A DNA stretch of 64,000 bases from Leguminivora glycinivorella (GCF_023078275.1 NC_062971.1:7130001-7194000); one strand, 5' to 3'. Shown: positions 33,286 through 45,394, counted from the stretch's first letter. Notes: a model not told the origin generated them from the sequence alone. Program-made: numbers and translations.

Positions 33286-33468
33286 CTAGCTTTGCCCGCG
33301 GCTTCACTCGCGTTAGAAATAGACAAAAAGTAGCCTATGTCACTCTCCATCACTTCAACTACCTCCACTTAAAAAATCACGACAATTCGTCGCTCTATTT
33401 TTCTGTGAAAGGTGGACAAATAATCAGACGCACACACTTGTCTTTCTCATTTATAATCTTAGTATGGA
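33286..33468 (-). mobile_element. Helitron-like element, minus-strand copy
   Basis: On the minus strand it starts TCCATACTAAGATTATAAAT and ends GGCAAAGCTAG, bordered by host A and T. Body as in 8297-8473. Confidence 0.72.
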
Positions 33469-33469
33469 T

Positions 33470-34310
33470 TAAAATACATCATAATACTTACTTTGAAAAC
33501 ATTTTAAAGGTACTTCAACCCTATCCAAGGCATATTGCTTACTGTTGCAACAATAAATGTTTACACGTTTCAAAATTACCCCATTTTAGAAGTTACCCCT
33601 CTTATCTAATACGAGATAAATGTGAAATTGTACGTCTGTTCACAGTTCTGAATTAACGACGCTCATTTGGAATGAATAATAAAGCGTGTTTACGTTTTCA
33701 AACTGTACGCAAACAAGAAATTACGCATATACCAGCGTTACCGACTTGTTTTACATAGCATTTACATGGAACAGTACTTCTTTTACCCATTTAATAATTA
33801 TAGGCCTTTACATGTATGACAGATTAATTAATCAAAGTAGCATTAAAAAAATAAGAGTGTAGGCGACGGAACTTCCAACCTCAGTGCTGCGCGCGTGCTG
33901 GCAGCTTAGCCGGTATGGATGCCGCTGCCAGCGCGCATCTTTTGTTTTTTGTACATATTTTTCAGTCCCTTCCGTTATGTCAGTGAGCGAAAATGGTTTA
34001 TTTTTCACACTTTTTGTAAATAACATGTGTAAATAGACTTAATTTGTATATATTTGGCGGCGGACATTTTTGATGTGAATTAAGTTATTGAAAATATTGA
34101 CAATTGACTATTAAAAAAATGTCACAAATGCTCGTGTGCTTAAGACCATTGTGTTGCAAGAATGACATGAAGAACTCATTATTTTTTTACTTTTGCGAAG
34201 TCTTTTCTTTTTGCGAAGGTCTACACTCTACAGCACAGGTCACGGAGCCAATATAATGTGACTTAATGATTGGTAGAAATTTCAATGCGTCATTGTATTG
34301 ATATGGAACT
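33470..34310. other. Gene-less stretch
   Basis: No recognised element or gene. A short GC-rich patch at 33880-33940 has no identifiable ends. Confidence 0.4.
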
Positions 34311-34317
34311 AAAACAA

Positions 34318-34425
34318 GTTAATGATGAGATGACGAGTGATAGAGATGTATGGAAGAGAAAGACATGCTGCGCCAAACCCATGTCACTGGGATAAGGGCA
34401 AGAGAATGATGATGATTGGAAGAGA
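34318..34425 (+). pseudogene. RTE-type LINE 3' end with (GAT)n tail
   Basis: Contains GTATGGAAGAGAAAGACATG then CTGCGCC, matching the coding end (WxxKTCCADP) of RTE-type pol, followed by GGATAAGGGCAAGAGAATGA and GATGATGAT. Similar ends at 40117-40351 and, inverted, 46304-46406. Confidence 0.6.
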
Positions 34426-34447
34426 TATCAAATTATTTGCTATTCTT

Positions 34448-34689
34448 GACGACCGGTCTGGCTCAGTCGGTAGTGACCCTGCCTGCTAAGCCGCGGTCCT
34501 GGGTTCGAATCCCGGTAAGGGCATTTATTTGTGTGATGAGCACAGATATTTGTTCCTGAGTCATGGATGCTTTCTATGTATGTATAATATATATAATATC
34601 GTCGCTTAGCACCCATAGTACAAGCTTTACTTAGTTTGGGGCTAAGTTGATCTGTGTAAGGTGTCCCCAATATTTATTTATTTATTTAT
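34448..34689 (+). mobile_element. tRNA-derived SINE (family 1), complete
   Basis: Head GACCGGTCTGGCTCAGTCGG (box A), GGTTCGAATCCCGG (box B), the body ATGAGCACAGATATTTGTTC, and the tail TATTTATTTATTTATC. Cleanest copy in the window. Confidence 0.9.
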
Positions 34690-35049
34690 CGTTAGTGGTA
34701 GCTTACTTACGACTACTTTTACTACCAATGCGTAATTTTCGGTAAATTGACTGTGTTGGGCAAGTTGTCAAAGACACCCAGTAAATTGTCTATAAACGCT
34801 GCACGCTCTCTGTTTGTTCAGTATCCTGGAGTTTATCGTGCCGGCGTTAACGACATGCCTCCGGCGTCTGAACGGAAGATTTAATTAAAACCTAGGATTT
34901 AGCCAACCAACGGCGGTACACGCCCGAAGAGACCGAAATTATTACATTTCGGTTTTTTACCGATTGGCGTCACAGGTTTTAATGGTTTTTTGGATACTTA
35001 GTAAATAGGATAGTAATAGGTATGGGATATGGGTTAAATTGTGGCGTAG

Positions 35050-35177
35050 GCGAGAGGCTCAACCTGTCACTAGTCACAGTTTATTTCTTTCAACCCCTTA
35101 TTTGCCAAGACACTAAACTTGATAGTTTCAACCCCTTCATGGGATATAGGCGTGATTGTATGTATGTATGTATGTAC
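35050..35177 (-). repeat. Dispersed repeat with (CATA)n end, minus strand
   Basis: TTTCAACCCCTTCATGGGAT, ATAGGCGTGATTGTATG and (TATG)n. Inverted counterpart of 27555-27680. Confidence 0.6.
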
Positions 35178-35400
35178 TTAGTAAATAGAAATACATAATA
35201 CCTACAGTGTGCAGTGGAGTCCTATTTTTATGACGTGTTAACGGATTATCGATTAACTTTAACATTTGGAATGTAGCATTTTAACTTCACGAAGTTAACT
35301 TTTTAAGACGGATTAACGATTATCGACGATTAACGGTGCCCAGCTTTCTTACTTACGTTTTAATTTTTAACAAGCAAAGATGGTGCTTGAAATAAATGAA

Positions 35401-35502
35401 GTGGAAAAATGACTATCGTGTTAACACTTGAACAAAAGGCCGTGAGTTGGAGTGGAAAAATGACTATCGTGTTAACACTTGAACAAAAGGCCGTGAGTTG
35501 GA
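35401..35502 (+). repeat. 51-bp perfect tandem duplication
   Basis: Two identical 51-base units beginning GTGGAAAAATGACTATCGTG (35401-35451 and 35452-35502). Identity implies a recent slippage or unequal-exchange event. Confidence 0.95.
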
Positions 35503-35784
35503 GCCTTACTCATGAAAGTAATTTAATACATTTTCAAAATTCTTAATAGTTTAGGCAGTATTTTTGCGGTTGACATGTCGGAACTTCGATTCATTCTGGT
35601 ACTCAAGTGAGCTATAACTTGTAGCTATTGTACACAGACCCTGCTATTCGCGGTGACAGATGCCACTCATGTTTTATAAGTTCTAATGAGTGCAGAATAC
35701 GTTACTAAATAATAGATAGCAAGAACGCCAAGGAAAATAGTAGTTAGGGGAGACCAAGGAAAATTGTGATAGAGGAGAGTGTGT

Positions 35785-35925
35785 CAACGTCGATTTTTGG
35801 GAACTTATCAACTATTACCAAGCTCGCAACAGCGCAGGTTTTTTAGTTAAAGTCTCGGGCTAGCAAGCACTATTGCGAACCTGCTGTTAGTTAATAAGTT
35901 TCCAAAAATCGACTCTGTCGCAACT
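35785..35925. mobile_element. Hairpin MITE with GTCGATTTTTGG arms
   Basis: GTCGATTTTTGGGAACTTAT at left pairs with ATAAGTTTCCAAAAATCGAC at right, with further imperfect pairing inward. About 130 bp, non-coding. Confidence 0.6.
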
Positions 35926-35929
35926 TACC

Positions 35930-37920
35930 TAGTAAGTATAGGAGAACGAAAAATTATATAGATACACTTTTCGGCGCGTATAATCAATTATTATTAAATT
36001 AGTCTCTTTGCCTACAATAGTCCTTAAGTAAGTAAGAGTAAGATTGTTAATTCACCCAATCAATTCCACTTCCCTATATAATTCAAACCTCGTGAATCAA
36101 TACATACTTTAACTTATAGAAATACTTTCGTAGATTACTTTGCAATCGTGGCCCATCCATCTTCATTGGAGAGTAACTCGTGCACGAAGTTGTCAGTAAA
36201 CTTTGTTCTCCCACTTTGTCTTTTGAGTTTCGTCTTATTCATTTCGAAGATGTTCAACGACAACGATTCATTTCTAGGTTCTTAAGTTAATAGAGGAAGT
36301 TTTGTAGGTATTATTTAGTATGCAACATTAGGCAAGGGTGTTGGAAAATTGCATGAAAAAGTGGCGTTGATTGTCACAAATAGGTACAAGTGGTCTTTTT
36401 CATTGCGCTGTTTGTCACAAATACATGTCAAACATTGATGCTAGCCGCGGTCGTTGGAACGTATATGTACCTATAATAATTTGGCTACATTTAACATAGA
36501 ACAGGTAGCCTAAACAAATCGGGGTAGAACCAGTCATACGCATTGTGAACATTCCTATTTATACCTATTTGTAAAAAATCGATCAGATTAATCATAATCA
36601 CAATATTTTTATTAGGTAGGTAACGTGCATCTTTAGATTTTTGGTTTTCAGCTTTTAACAAAGTGTTTAAAAATATTTTTCAGAATTTAATCAATTTTCA
36701 AATAATTGCTAGGTGCTAAGTTCAACTATTTGCATTGCATCGGAACTGATCACGATCCAATGACCAGAAATCGATCAATTTCCCTAAACCAACGAGAGGG
36801 ATCGAGGAGACGTATTCAAGCAAACCGGGGCGCTAATTGTTTTCCGGGATGGCGTTATTCCTGATCCACCAACAACACGGATCTCGATGGCAGAGATCAA
36901 ATTGAATTCAAACAAATAAACAGCTTGAACCACAAACTACACAGATACATCATTATAAAGCGCGTGGTCACCAGATATGTAGAATTTTACTGGTAAAATA
37001 TCACGATTTGAGCAGCGCAATTTAGTGAGATCTTACAACATTATACGTACATATTAATACTGTTAGTGCGTTACGTAGTATGTAGTTACTGTTTTAACAG
37101 TCTAAGTTCAACCCTGAAACAGATTTTGTTCAAATATTCCAAAATTATAAGAGTTCTGGTTGTAAACTTTGAAACAACAATATCATCATGCTAATGTAGT
37201 CTCTGCTGGAGAACATATAAGTGGAGACTTTGAGTTAGCTTGAATACTCGGTCTAGTAGAAGAGGCGATCTGTGACTCGAACGCACCAACAAATAAAAAC
37301 CTAAGGATATAGGAATTTACGCGGCGGCTAAACTCCATGGACTGTTAGCCCGAAACATGTCGCAGCAATAGCGATATAATAACGGGAGTACAACCGTAGA
37401 TTCATTAATTAGGTATTTGAATATGTCCCACGAAAATTTTACGTGTCAAAACCTAAGCTTTTCATTTAATTACAGAGCCCAAAACAATAATAGCACTTCT
37501 CTTTGGAAATGAACAATTTGAAAAGTTAAAATTAAATTATGTTTACCATATTGTAATTAAACGCATGTCAGTCATAGCGTCGCGCGTCGCCCGTTAATGA
37601 ACTTGTGACGATTTCAATGAAATGTTTCACATTTGCAGCAACAAAGCAACGTTTGTATACCTACCTGAAAATAGACTTGTAAAGTCTAAAAATAGAAGTG
37701 TAAATTTTACATTTAAGTACTGGCAGTATAAACATAATGGCCTGGCCACATCAGCGCGGTGCAAAGTTGTTAACTTGAAACACAGTGCGGCGCCTTATTA
37801 CCGTTTGGGGTTATTACCACCATGCGGTAACCGTGCACTTTCGGAAGGGTGCCGATGTCGGGCTCGATTTTACAAGCTTTTATTTAACTTGCCTTGTTAG
37901 TATGTTAGTTTGGGTCAAAA
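35930..37920. other. Gene-less stretch, 2 kb
   Basis: No recognised gene or bounded element. The 92-codon frame at 37622-37900 has no motif. Confidence 0.4.
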
Positions 37921-37924
37921 CGTA

Positions 37925-38115
37925 GAAGCTAAATTTGACCCACTTCCCGATTGAGCTGAAATATTGCACACATATGTAAATCGACTGACAATGCAATATT
38001 TTGGTACCATGGAGCTGATCTGATGATGGAGCAGAAAGGTGGTCATAGGCACTCTGTTATGAAACGTCGTATCCCTATCGAGTAAGAAAACGTCTCGGAG
38101 AGCAAAATATGAAGA
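37925..38115 (+). repeat. Dispersed repeat, CCCGATTGAGCTGAAAT core
   Basis: TTTGACCCACTTCCCGATTG, AGCTGAAATATTGCACACAT, then TGGTACCATGGAGCTGATCT and GATGATGGAGCAG. I recognise this as a common insect repeat of unknown class. A weaker relative is at 32042-32150. Confidence 0.45.
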
Positions 38116-38483
38116 AGGGTACAGTCGGCGATAAAAGCTTGTGTTTTGCAAAAAAACTTATTTACAACTTTCTTTTACTAGGCCTTTTGAACGCAACATT
38201 ATTTTTAATTTTTTTTATCTAGATAACACTTCCCACATGAGTCGCGAGATCGTAAACTGTCGCGTTTATATTAGCCTTATATTCTTCGTAGTGTTTTGCT
38301 AAGTCGTCATGGCACACCATCAAACGCAGTAAAGAAACACGCTCAAAACAAATATCATTAAAACGTATTTGAATATGATTTGTATAAAAAAATCGCCGCA
38401 GAATTAAGCCCTCACCGCAAATCACTTATACTAGTAGGTACAGCACAGACACATGAGAAATTACAGTTACCTACTAAAGGACA

Positions 38484-38790
38484 GGTTTTTTTAATTAATG
38501 GGCTTACTCTTGGCCACAGACTAGCCAAAGGCAAAGACATGGCCTACGATGGAGTGAGCTCGCCCAGATGATGCCTGTTCACTCTTGATTTGAAGGTTGC
38601 CGGGTTATATGAGCTCGGAAATATAGCCGCCGGCAAGGAATTCCACTCCTTGGCAGTGCGCATAAGAAAAGAAGAAGCAAAGCCCTTCGTGCGAATTCGC
38701 GGAATATCTACCAAGTAAGGATGGAAACCGGCCGTGCGTCTAAGAGTCCGATGGTATAATGGGGACGGTGGAATAAGCTCGTGTAGCTAT
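38484..38790 (-). pseudogene. LINE polyprotein C-terminal fragment, longest copy
   Basis: Minus strand, with frame changes: [20 protein letters not shown], then [20 protein letters not shown] and a stop. The upstream part near 38770-38700 reads TVPIIPSDS and DIPRIR in neighbouring frames. Same family as 27840-28096, 28835-28995 and 48335-48455. Confidence 0.68.
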
Positions 38791-39115
38791 TGAGCACACT
38801 CTCCGAATCGCAACCTGTAAAACACCGACAGACTGGCAAGGTAAGGCAATATAACACTATTTCAAAGAAAGCAACTAACAGAATTGTATTTAGTTGAAAA
38901 CACGTACTGATTGCAATAATTATTTTCCCTCGACATTCTAACACTAAATCAGCTTATTGCATTATTTCTCAACAATGTTCCAATTCAATGGAAGACCATT
39001 AAATTCTTGAAGTTTCTCTAACCTTGTTATAAATTTGAAATAGTTTCCAAGATCCTTAATTTGTCACGGTAGAATTAACTATCACAGTACCGCGACGGTA
39101 AACATTTATTCTATA

Positions 39116-39399
39116 CTAGCTTTTGCCTGCGGCTTCGCTCCATACAAACTTCCTACCTCCATTTTATGGAAGTGGGGGGTTAGAAAGAGATAAAAAGTAG
39201 CCTATGAAACATTTTTTTTTAAATATTGAACACCTTTATGTACACAGTTTACAATAACTAAATTACTTACTCATGTCACTCTCCATCCCTTCAACTAACT
39301 CCACTTAAAAAATCACGTCAATTCGTCGCTCCATTTTACCGTGAAAGACGGACAAACAAACAGACACACACACTTTCCCATTTATAATATTAGTATGGA
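39116..39399 (-). mobile_element. Helitron-like element with internal insertion
   Basis: Minus-strand ends TCCATACTAATATTATAAAT and GCAAAAGCTAG, host A and T outside. About 70 bases (39208-39275, T-rich then TATGTACACAGTTTACAATA) interrupt the body relative to the other copies. Confidence 0.7.
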
Positions 39400-39704
39400 T
39401 AAAGGTCTATACCTAAGTCTGTACCTACCCTAGTAGATATGTACCTACATTACTTGCAAGTTACAGCAAATACTTAGTCCAATATGAGCCATGTCAGGAA
39501 TAGCCTTAGTTTTCAACTTGTAAATCTGTATGAAGTGTAAATAATTTTCTGTGATTTTATTACTAATGCTGCTTCAAAACCTGAAATTCGCGAATGCCGA
39601 ATGAACAAGGTATCTGCTGATATTAATTTCATGGTTTTCATACCAAATCTAACGTACTGAACTGCTCATTAATTCGAAGTAAGTTTTTCTGTAATTATTT
39701 CTTA

Positions 39705-39950
39705 CTAGCTTTTGCCCGCGGCTTCGCTCGCGTTAAATTCAAAAATTGCGGAATACTCCATACAAACTTCCACCCCCCCATTTTAGGAAAGTGGGGGTTA
39801 GGAAGAGACAAAAAGTAGCCTATGTCACTCTCTATCCCTTCAACTATCTCCACCTACGAAATCACGTCAAGTCGTCGCTCTGTTTTGCCGTGAAAGACGG
39901 ACAAACAAACAGACACACACACTTTCCCGTTTATAATATTAAAGTATGGA
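39705..39950 (-). mobile_element. Helitron-like element, minus-strand copy
   Basis: Minus-strand ends TCCATACTTTAATATTATAA and GCAAAAGCTAG between host A and T. 306 bp from the previous copy in the same orientation. Confidence 0.72.
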
Positions 39951-40116
39951 TAATCGTAGCTGATAAGTCAGAAAACTGCTAATGAAACTATTACTACTAG
40001 GAACGTATTCGTTGGATGTTCGTGCTGGCGAGCGTAAAAGTTTAAATTAACTTAATTTTCGAGGAATAATGGTAGAAACACGTGTTACATTCGATTACGA
40101 AGTTACGTGAGGTAAG

Positions 40117-40351
40117 TTGGTCAGAACATTTTTTATGAACACATGTACATATGTTGGCCATGAAAACAATGTTATAAAACGAGTAGTAAATATGAAGGTG
40201 GATAGCGACAACGGTAGTGGAAGCTGTGGAAGGCCTAAGAAAAGATGGATGGAATGTGTGAACAATGATATGAGAGTGAAAGGTGTTAGTATGGAAATGA
40301 CGGCTGATAGAGAGGAATGGGGGAGGACGATCTGCTGCGCCGACCCCAAAT
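40117..40351 (+). pseudogene. RTE-type LINE polyprotein C-terminus
   Basis: The frame reads YVGHENNVIKRVVNMKVDSD, SCGRPKKRWMECVNNDMRVK and MTADREEWGRTICCADPK. GH(V)..R, GRPKKRW and CCADP are the conserved C-terminal stations of insect RTE-type endonuclease-reverse transcriptases. 5'-truncated. Its 3' UTR continues at 40467-40500 after an insert (40352-40451). Confidence 0.75.
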
Positions 40352-40451
40352 CATCATCATCATCATCATCTCCTCCTAGCCGTTTTCGGCTAGGGCGACT
40401 GCATTTTATAGATGAGAGCGTCGCTGGTGTGCCCTCAGGTGACTGACGAAT
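40352..40451 (-). mobile_element. 100-bp LINE 3' fragment inserted in the RTE tail
   Basis: Flanked by the 15-bp duplication GCG(C/A)CGACCCCAAAT (40337-40351 and 40452-40466, one mismatch). On the minus strand it ends in (GATGAT)n, so it is a truncated retroposon with a simple-repeat tail. Confidence 0.72.
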
Positions 40452-40499
40452 GCGACGACCCCAAATAATGGGAAAAGGGCAAGAGAATGATAATGATTA

Positions 40500-40790
40500 C
40501 ATGTATGTTGGCCATCCTATCATGTCATGTTAGTAGCACCCGCAAGGACCCGCGAAGGATAAAGGCGAGCCTTGCTCATGTGCATGTCTGCCGCTATCGA
40601 GCAGGCAAGCGCGGTCGCATGATAAAAGATATAACGTCAAGCCGTCCCAAGTGCACATCCCTGCACCGATGCGATAAAGTGTGCTACGCCCGTAGTTTTC
40701 CCTTAGTCGCCTTACACGACAACACCCAGGGACGAGATGGTCCGGTGCTATTATTTTCTGACCAGCACCACACGGCACCTGGTTGAAGAT
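40500..40790 (+). repeat. Dispersed repeat, retroelement 3' region likely
   Basis: TTAGTCGCCTTACACGACAA, CACCCAGGGACGAGATGG and GACCAGCACCACACGG are words I associate with a common lepidopteran LINE-derived repeat. Ends not determined. The opposing open frames here are not genes. Confidence 0.45.
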
Positions 40791-40908
40791 TGCGCTTTTT
40801 TACTGCTAGACTAGGGTACTTTTTTTACCCAGAGGGAATCCACTATGGATGCTACTGGCCCGGGAGAGCCAGTGGGTATGTCCGACTCCCACGGACTAAA
40901 CCCCCTGC

Positions 40909-41068
40909 ATGGGTACGTAGCCGAATGGCACAAGCGCTCACGAAACGAAACGCTCGTAGATATCTATCTCTATCGCTCTTGCGTATTGACGCGACAGAGG
41001 ACTACCTTTCGCGACGTTTCGTTTTCGTTTCGCGTCGCAGAAATGCCATTTGGCTACGGCACCTGGGG
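40909..41068 (+). repeat. Family G palindromic repeat
   Basis: GGGTACGTAGCCGAATGGCA...CTCACGAAACGAAACGCTCG...GCGTCGCAGAAATGCCATTT...GGCTACGGCACC. Arms pair with mismatches. Confidence 0.8.
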
Positions 41069-41804
41069 TGTTCCGACGCTCGCTTTTTGTGCAAGGTTTC
41101 GGGCACTCGGTTGTAGGCCTCCGATACCCCGCCAGCGTTGCTGCTAGACTAGTTTAACCAGTAATAATATTATTGACTACTCGGTGTTTGCGTGTTATGT
41201 ATATTGATTAGTGAAGTTTTAGTGCTCCGGTGCATATACTATACTGAAATAATAAAAATAATGCCTAGAAAACCAATAAAGTTGTTAAAATATGGATTAA
41301 GACGGTAATATTCCATGTAAAAAACAGTCGCCAAATGGTCACCAAACGGTCGACAAACGGTCGCAAAATGGTCGCAGCGTACACGCGTGACCGAAAGCAG
41401 TGAATATTTATGGGATTTTCAAAATGGCTAATGTATTCATTTTTTTCAGGTATCCTCAAACTTTATAAACAATTAAATATGCCGTCGTACTCAGTTGTCC
41501 TCACTAAAGAAGATTAAAAAAAATTGTAACGTGCGTACCGAGCTGCTGGGTTGTAAAGGATCGGGGATCATATTATTATGGTCTTCTATAGAGCAACTAG
41601 TATTTTGCGGCATTTCACAATTGACACTTGTTGAAGTAGTCGTCATTAATATTACTATCAACATTAATTTCAGCGATCTGTACTTCTTAAGTCAAGATTT
41701 TTGTATAGATAAGTGTCTACAAATTTGTAATGTTAAAGAGACATAAATAAAACGTAGTAGAGTAAATAATGTGTTTTTTTTGTAACCCAAACAAAATACT
41801 TGTA

Positions 41805-41935
41805 GATACGAGTGCGGAAAAGAGGAAAATCGATACGAGTAGCGATAAATTAATACATGAACGAAGGGAGTGTTTTACTTCGACACGAGTTGTGAATGTC
41901 CTTTTCGCACGTGTATCGTACGACGATTTTCAGTA
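41805..41935. repeat. Hairpin-like repeat, ACGAGTGCGGAAAAG ends
   Basis: GATACGAGTGCGGAAAAGAGG at left and CCTTTTCGCACGTGTATCG at right are imperfect complements. Inner CGATACGAGT/ACTTCGACACG blocks also pair. Non-coding. Confidence 0.45.
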
Positions 41936-42224
41936 CCTAAATCTAAGCTAAGAGTTTCGACCAGACAAGAAATGAATCATTGCTTGATTTGCTCGCACTA
42001 CTGCGTTAGAAAAAGCAGCATCTGTACTGAAAAAAAACTATCATTGCGCAACAGAAATTCTATTAATATCACAGTAAATACTCTATTTCATTTGATTCCT
42101 ACTTTTATTGTGTAAAGCAACACTACACTTCATTTTTATCAATAAGAATTAGGTACTAACAATCAACTCAAACAGTAGATAGAGCGTTGTCATCACATAG
42201 TATCTTATACCTTTAATTACCGAC

Positions 42225-42520
42225 TGTCTCGGAAACCGCTCTAACGATTTCGCTGAAATTTGTTATGTGGAGGTTTTCGGGGGTGAAAAATCGATCTAGC
42301 TTAGGCTTAGATCCCGGAAAACGCGAATTTTCGAGTATTCGATGCGTTTTTCTTTCACGTTAGTAAACGGAAAATATGGTCGTTAATTTCGCTGACCGCG
42401 CATCGGCTGGGTAGGTACATGTAGCTCAGTCGTAAGAGGTCGGTCTATAATGTTCGCAAACATATCGCAGGTGTCAGTCAGAGCTTCGAATCCCGGCCAG
42501 AAATAAAGTTTTTTTTTTAT
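42225..42520 (+). repeat. Insect repeat ending in a tRNA-like segment
   Basis: AACGATTTCGCTGAAATTTG near the start. At 42420-42505 TGTAGCTCAGTCGTAAGAGG (box-A-like) and GCTTCGAATCCCGGCC (box-B-like) precede a T-run. No good acceptor stem closes it, so I call it SINE-like and not a tRNA gene. Confidence 0.4.
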
Positions 42521-42524
42521 AAGT

Positions 42525-44815
42525 GTTTTTTTATCTAAAGACGAGGTATAACGCCCAGATATGTAGGTAATATAAGAAGATAAAAAATACACGCTAGCGT
42601 GAACTTTCCTTTAAAGTTTATAAAGCAATCATCAGATAATTTCTCCCCGGACTAAGTTTCCTTACCCGATACATAGCCCAGGAAACCCGCAATAACTTTT
42701 AATGCCCGCCCCTTATTAGAACCTAGATCATATTATTGCTGAGCTGGCACTAGTTTAGTGTTTGCTTAAACATTCTCAGAAATTCAAATGAAAAAGAACT
42801 TAAAAGCTCCAGCCGCTTAAGCTTTTACCTACGCTATTTCTATAAGAACACAGTTGTTAATGGCATGTGTATATGTTATACTACATTCATTTTGATTTGC
42901 ATATTATTACAGAACGTTTTCTTGTACCGTTTGTAGCTTAAGATTAAACTGAAACTTATGTAGGCTTCTATGCAATGATTACATTTATCTAAAGTTTATA
43001 TCTAAGTTATAAGTGTATAATTATGTACTCGTACATTTATTCATGTAATGGCGGGGAATATAATGAAAATGTTAAATTAAGCACAAATTAAAGTGGTATA
43101 AATAGTACTTCGTATAACTCCAAATATTGTTTTTTTTTTTTAAGTGAAACTTCTAATGCGACTTTTAACTGACATTGACAGCGCGTAACACTCAGTCAGT
43201 GTTTAAAAAATTCTACTTGAACGGCAATAGATTTCAATCATAACCTTTTAACGACTCAGAACCTGAACTTTATAATAATGATGGTAAAAAAAAACTAAAA
43301 CAAACAATAACTTTCTATAAAATAATTTACGTCCTCCATTTTTTAAAAGTCTCCAACATCTCAGAGCAGAATCCTCCTTAAATTCAGCGAGATTGTTTCT
43401 TTCCCTCATGGGACGCGTGTATCGAGGACGCAAACGTCTCAACGGCAGAAATGTAAACAGAATTTTATTTTACACATGCTGTATAAAGGATTGCGGGGTT
43501 GGTTGGTTTCTGAGCATTGCTTTCTTAGGAAACAGTGCAAAAGCATTGCATTTCTTGTACAGATTCGGAGCAAATGCATTGCACCTTCATATGTGTACGA
43601 CTATGTTATATTTATGCTACATAGTCTCAACTGTCTCAAGACTTGAGTGTTTGGCGACAAAAATTCTCATACAGAAGAGGCACACAACAGGAACGATTTA
43701 TTACTCCGAGAGCCGGAGACGTGCATACTTGCATAGTGCATATGTCTGGAGTAGTCGGACGTATAAGCCACGCTTACACAAGGAAAGATACAGAATATTC
43801 TTAAATTCATATATCTTCGACTCGCAGTACGGTTGAGCGTTAAGCCTGCATTTGTCTTCCGTGTCGTATTGTGTCGTTCGTTGGGCATCAGAACGATAAT
43901 AGGTTTCACAAATTCAATATGGGAGCGTGAACATTTCGTGATTAGGTACTTAGAAAAAAAACTTGTATCGTCAATGAAAAGAAAAATCTATCTATTGTAA
44001 TCTATCATCAAAATTATGTATGGAATGCAAATAGACTTACTGCGTTTTAACTTGAATAGCAGTGTGAGATACGAGATTTGTTTAAAGTAGTGACGATTTT
44101 TTTAACGCAGCTCCAAAAACTGCACGCAATCATTTAAATATAAAAGACACAAGTTTAACAAAGTATTCATATAAAAAAAAGGCAAAGGAAGTGTTGTTGT
44201 CTGCACTACAGGATTGATTTTGAACGGAAATGTTAGTCGGATCGGACACCTACCTAAACTATTTATTTTACGTAATAAACCTGTTATAGCTTAAAATAGG
44301 CTTAGTTATATGAGAGCATGTAGCCGCCAACAAACTGTTTTTACAGTTTGGCGGGCACTTTAATAAATGTAGCCAGGTTATTTTTTCTGAATAAATGATT
44401 TTTTTTTAACATGACAGTCAAGTACGAGTATGAACCCGCCTTTACTCACGCCAATGAAAACACACGACCTGTCATCGTCTTACACATTATAGCCTTAACG
44501 AGACGTCTAATATCCATTATGCGAAGTTTACCACATTATAACACTCCGTTAGACATGATTACCTAATTGCCTTTCAAAGTAAGTTAATTAAGCGAACTAA
44601 CATCTAAACATCGGAGTGGTATCTATCTTAACTTCCAAGTATTGATAGGTAAGTATTTCTTACATTGATCAGTGGTAAATTATTTTATGACAGAACCAGA
44701 TCAAGGTCACATCGAGTACAAGATGTAGGTATATATGTACATCAAAACTGATGCCGAAAAGTTTTGAATTTTTTTTTATTTGTTGGCACATATTTGTTAC
44801 AAAACATTCACTTTT
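42525..44815. other. Gene-less stretch, 2.3 kb
   Basis: No gene supported. 43137-43203 is an inverted match to 6060-6121 (AAGTGAAACTTCTAATGCGA, GCGTAACACTCA), i.e. another low-copy repeat. The 147-codon frame at 43393-43836 has no motif. Confidence 0.4.
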
Positions 44816-44817
44816 TT

Positions 44818-45047
44818 TTAACCCCGACTCAAAAACTACGGGGTATTATAATTTTGACGTGTCTGTCTGTCTGTCTGTGTGTGTGTCTGTCTGTGGCATC
44901 GTAGCTCCCGAACGGATGAACCGATTTAAATTTAGTGTTTTTATGTCTGAAAGCTGAGTTAGTCGGGTGTGTTCTTAGGCATGTTTCATGAAAATCGGCT
45001 AACTACGTCGCGGTCGGGGGTTTTTTCTAAATTTTAATTTTGTGGTT
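44818..45047 (+). repeat. CAGA-family repeat, plus orientation
   Basis: TTAACCCCGACTC...GACGTGTCTGTCTGTC...GGATGAACCGATTTAAATT...CATGAAAATCGGCTAACTAC...TTTTGTGGTTAGGTTA. Faces the minus copy 45222-45523. Confidence 0.8.
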
Positions 45048-45221
45048 AGGTTATTAAATATGATGGTCTCATCATAAGTCCTAATAAATATTTCGCGAAA
45101 AATACCTTATTTACGTAACTCGTGCAAATATTAAGTATATGATCTCTATAATTGAGTTTTGTTTTTATTTACTGATCACATCTAAGGAATGAATAAACCA
45201 AATATTAAAATTCGATTAAAT

Positions 45222-45394
45222 AACCTAACCACAAAATTAAAATTTTGAAAAACCCCCGACTGCGACATAGTAAACCGATTTTTATGAAACATGGCTAAGA
45301 ACACTCCGGACTAACCCAGCTTTCAGACAAAAAAAAACTAAATCTAAATCCGTTCATCCGTTCGGTAGCTACGATGCACCAGACAGACACACAC

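Noticed and set aside
34448..34520. tRNA gene at the head of the SINE copies
   Set aside because: Boxes A and B are present but no closed acceptor stem, and the same head recurs with a fixed SINE body.
40839..41147. 100-108-codon overlapping frames
   Set aside because: They run through the palindromic family G repeat, which gives open frames on both strands by composition.
42405..42520. tRNA gene
   Set aside because: Box-like words only; arms do not pair well and it ends a dispersed repeat.
43393..43836. 147-codon open frame
   Set aside because: No recognisable motif, no splice-linked neighbours, unremarkable composition. A frame of this length is expected by chance in 64 kb.
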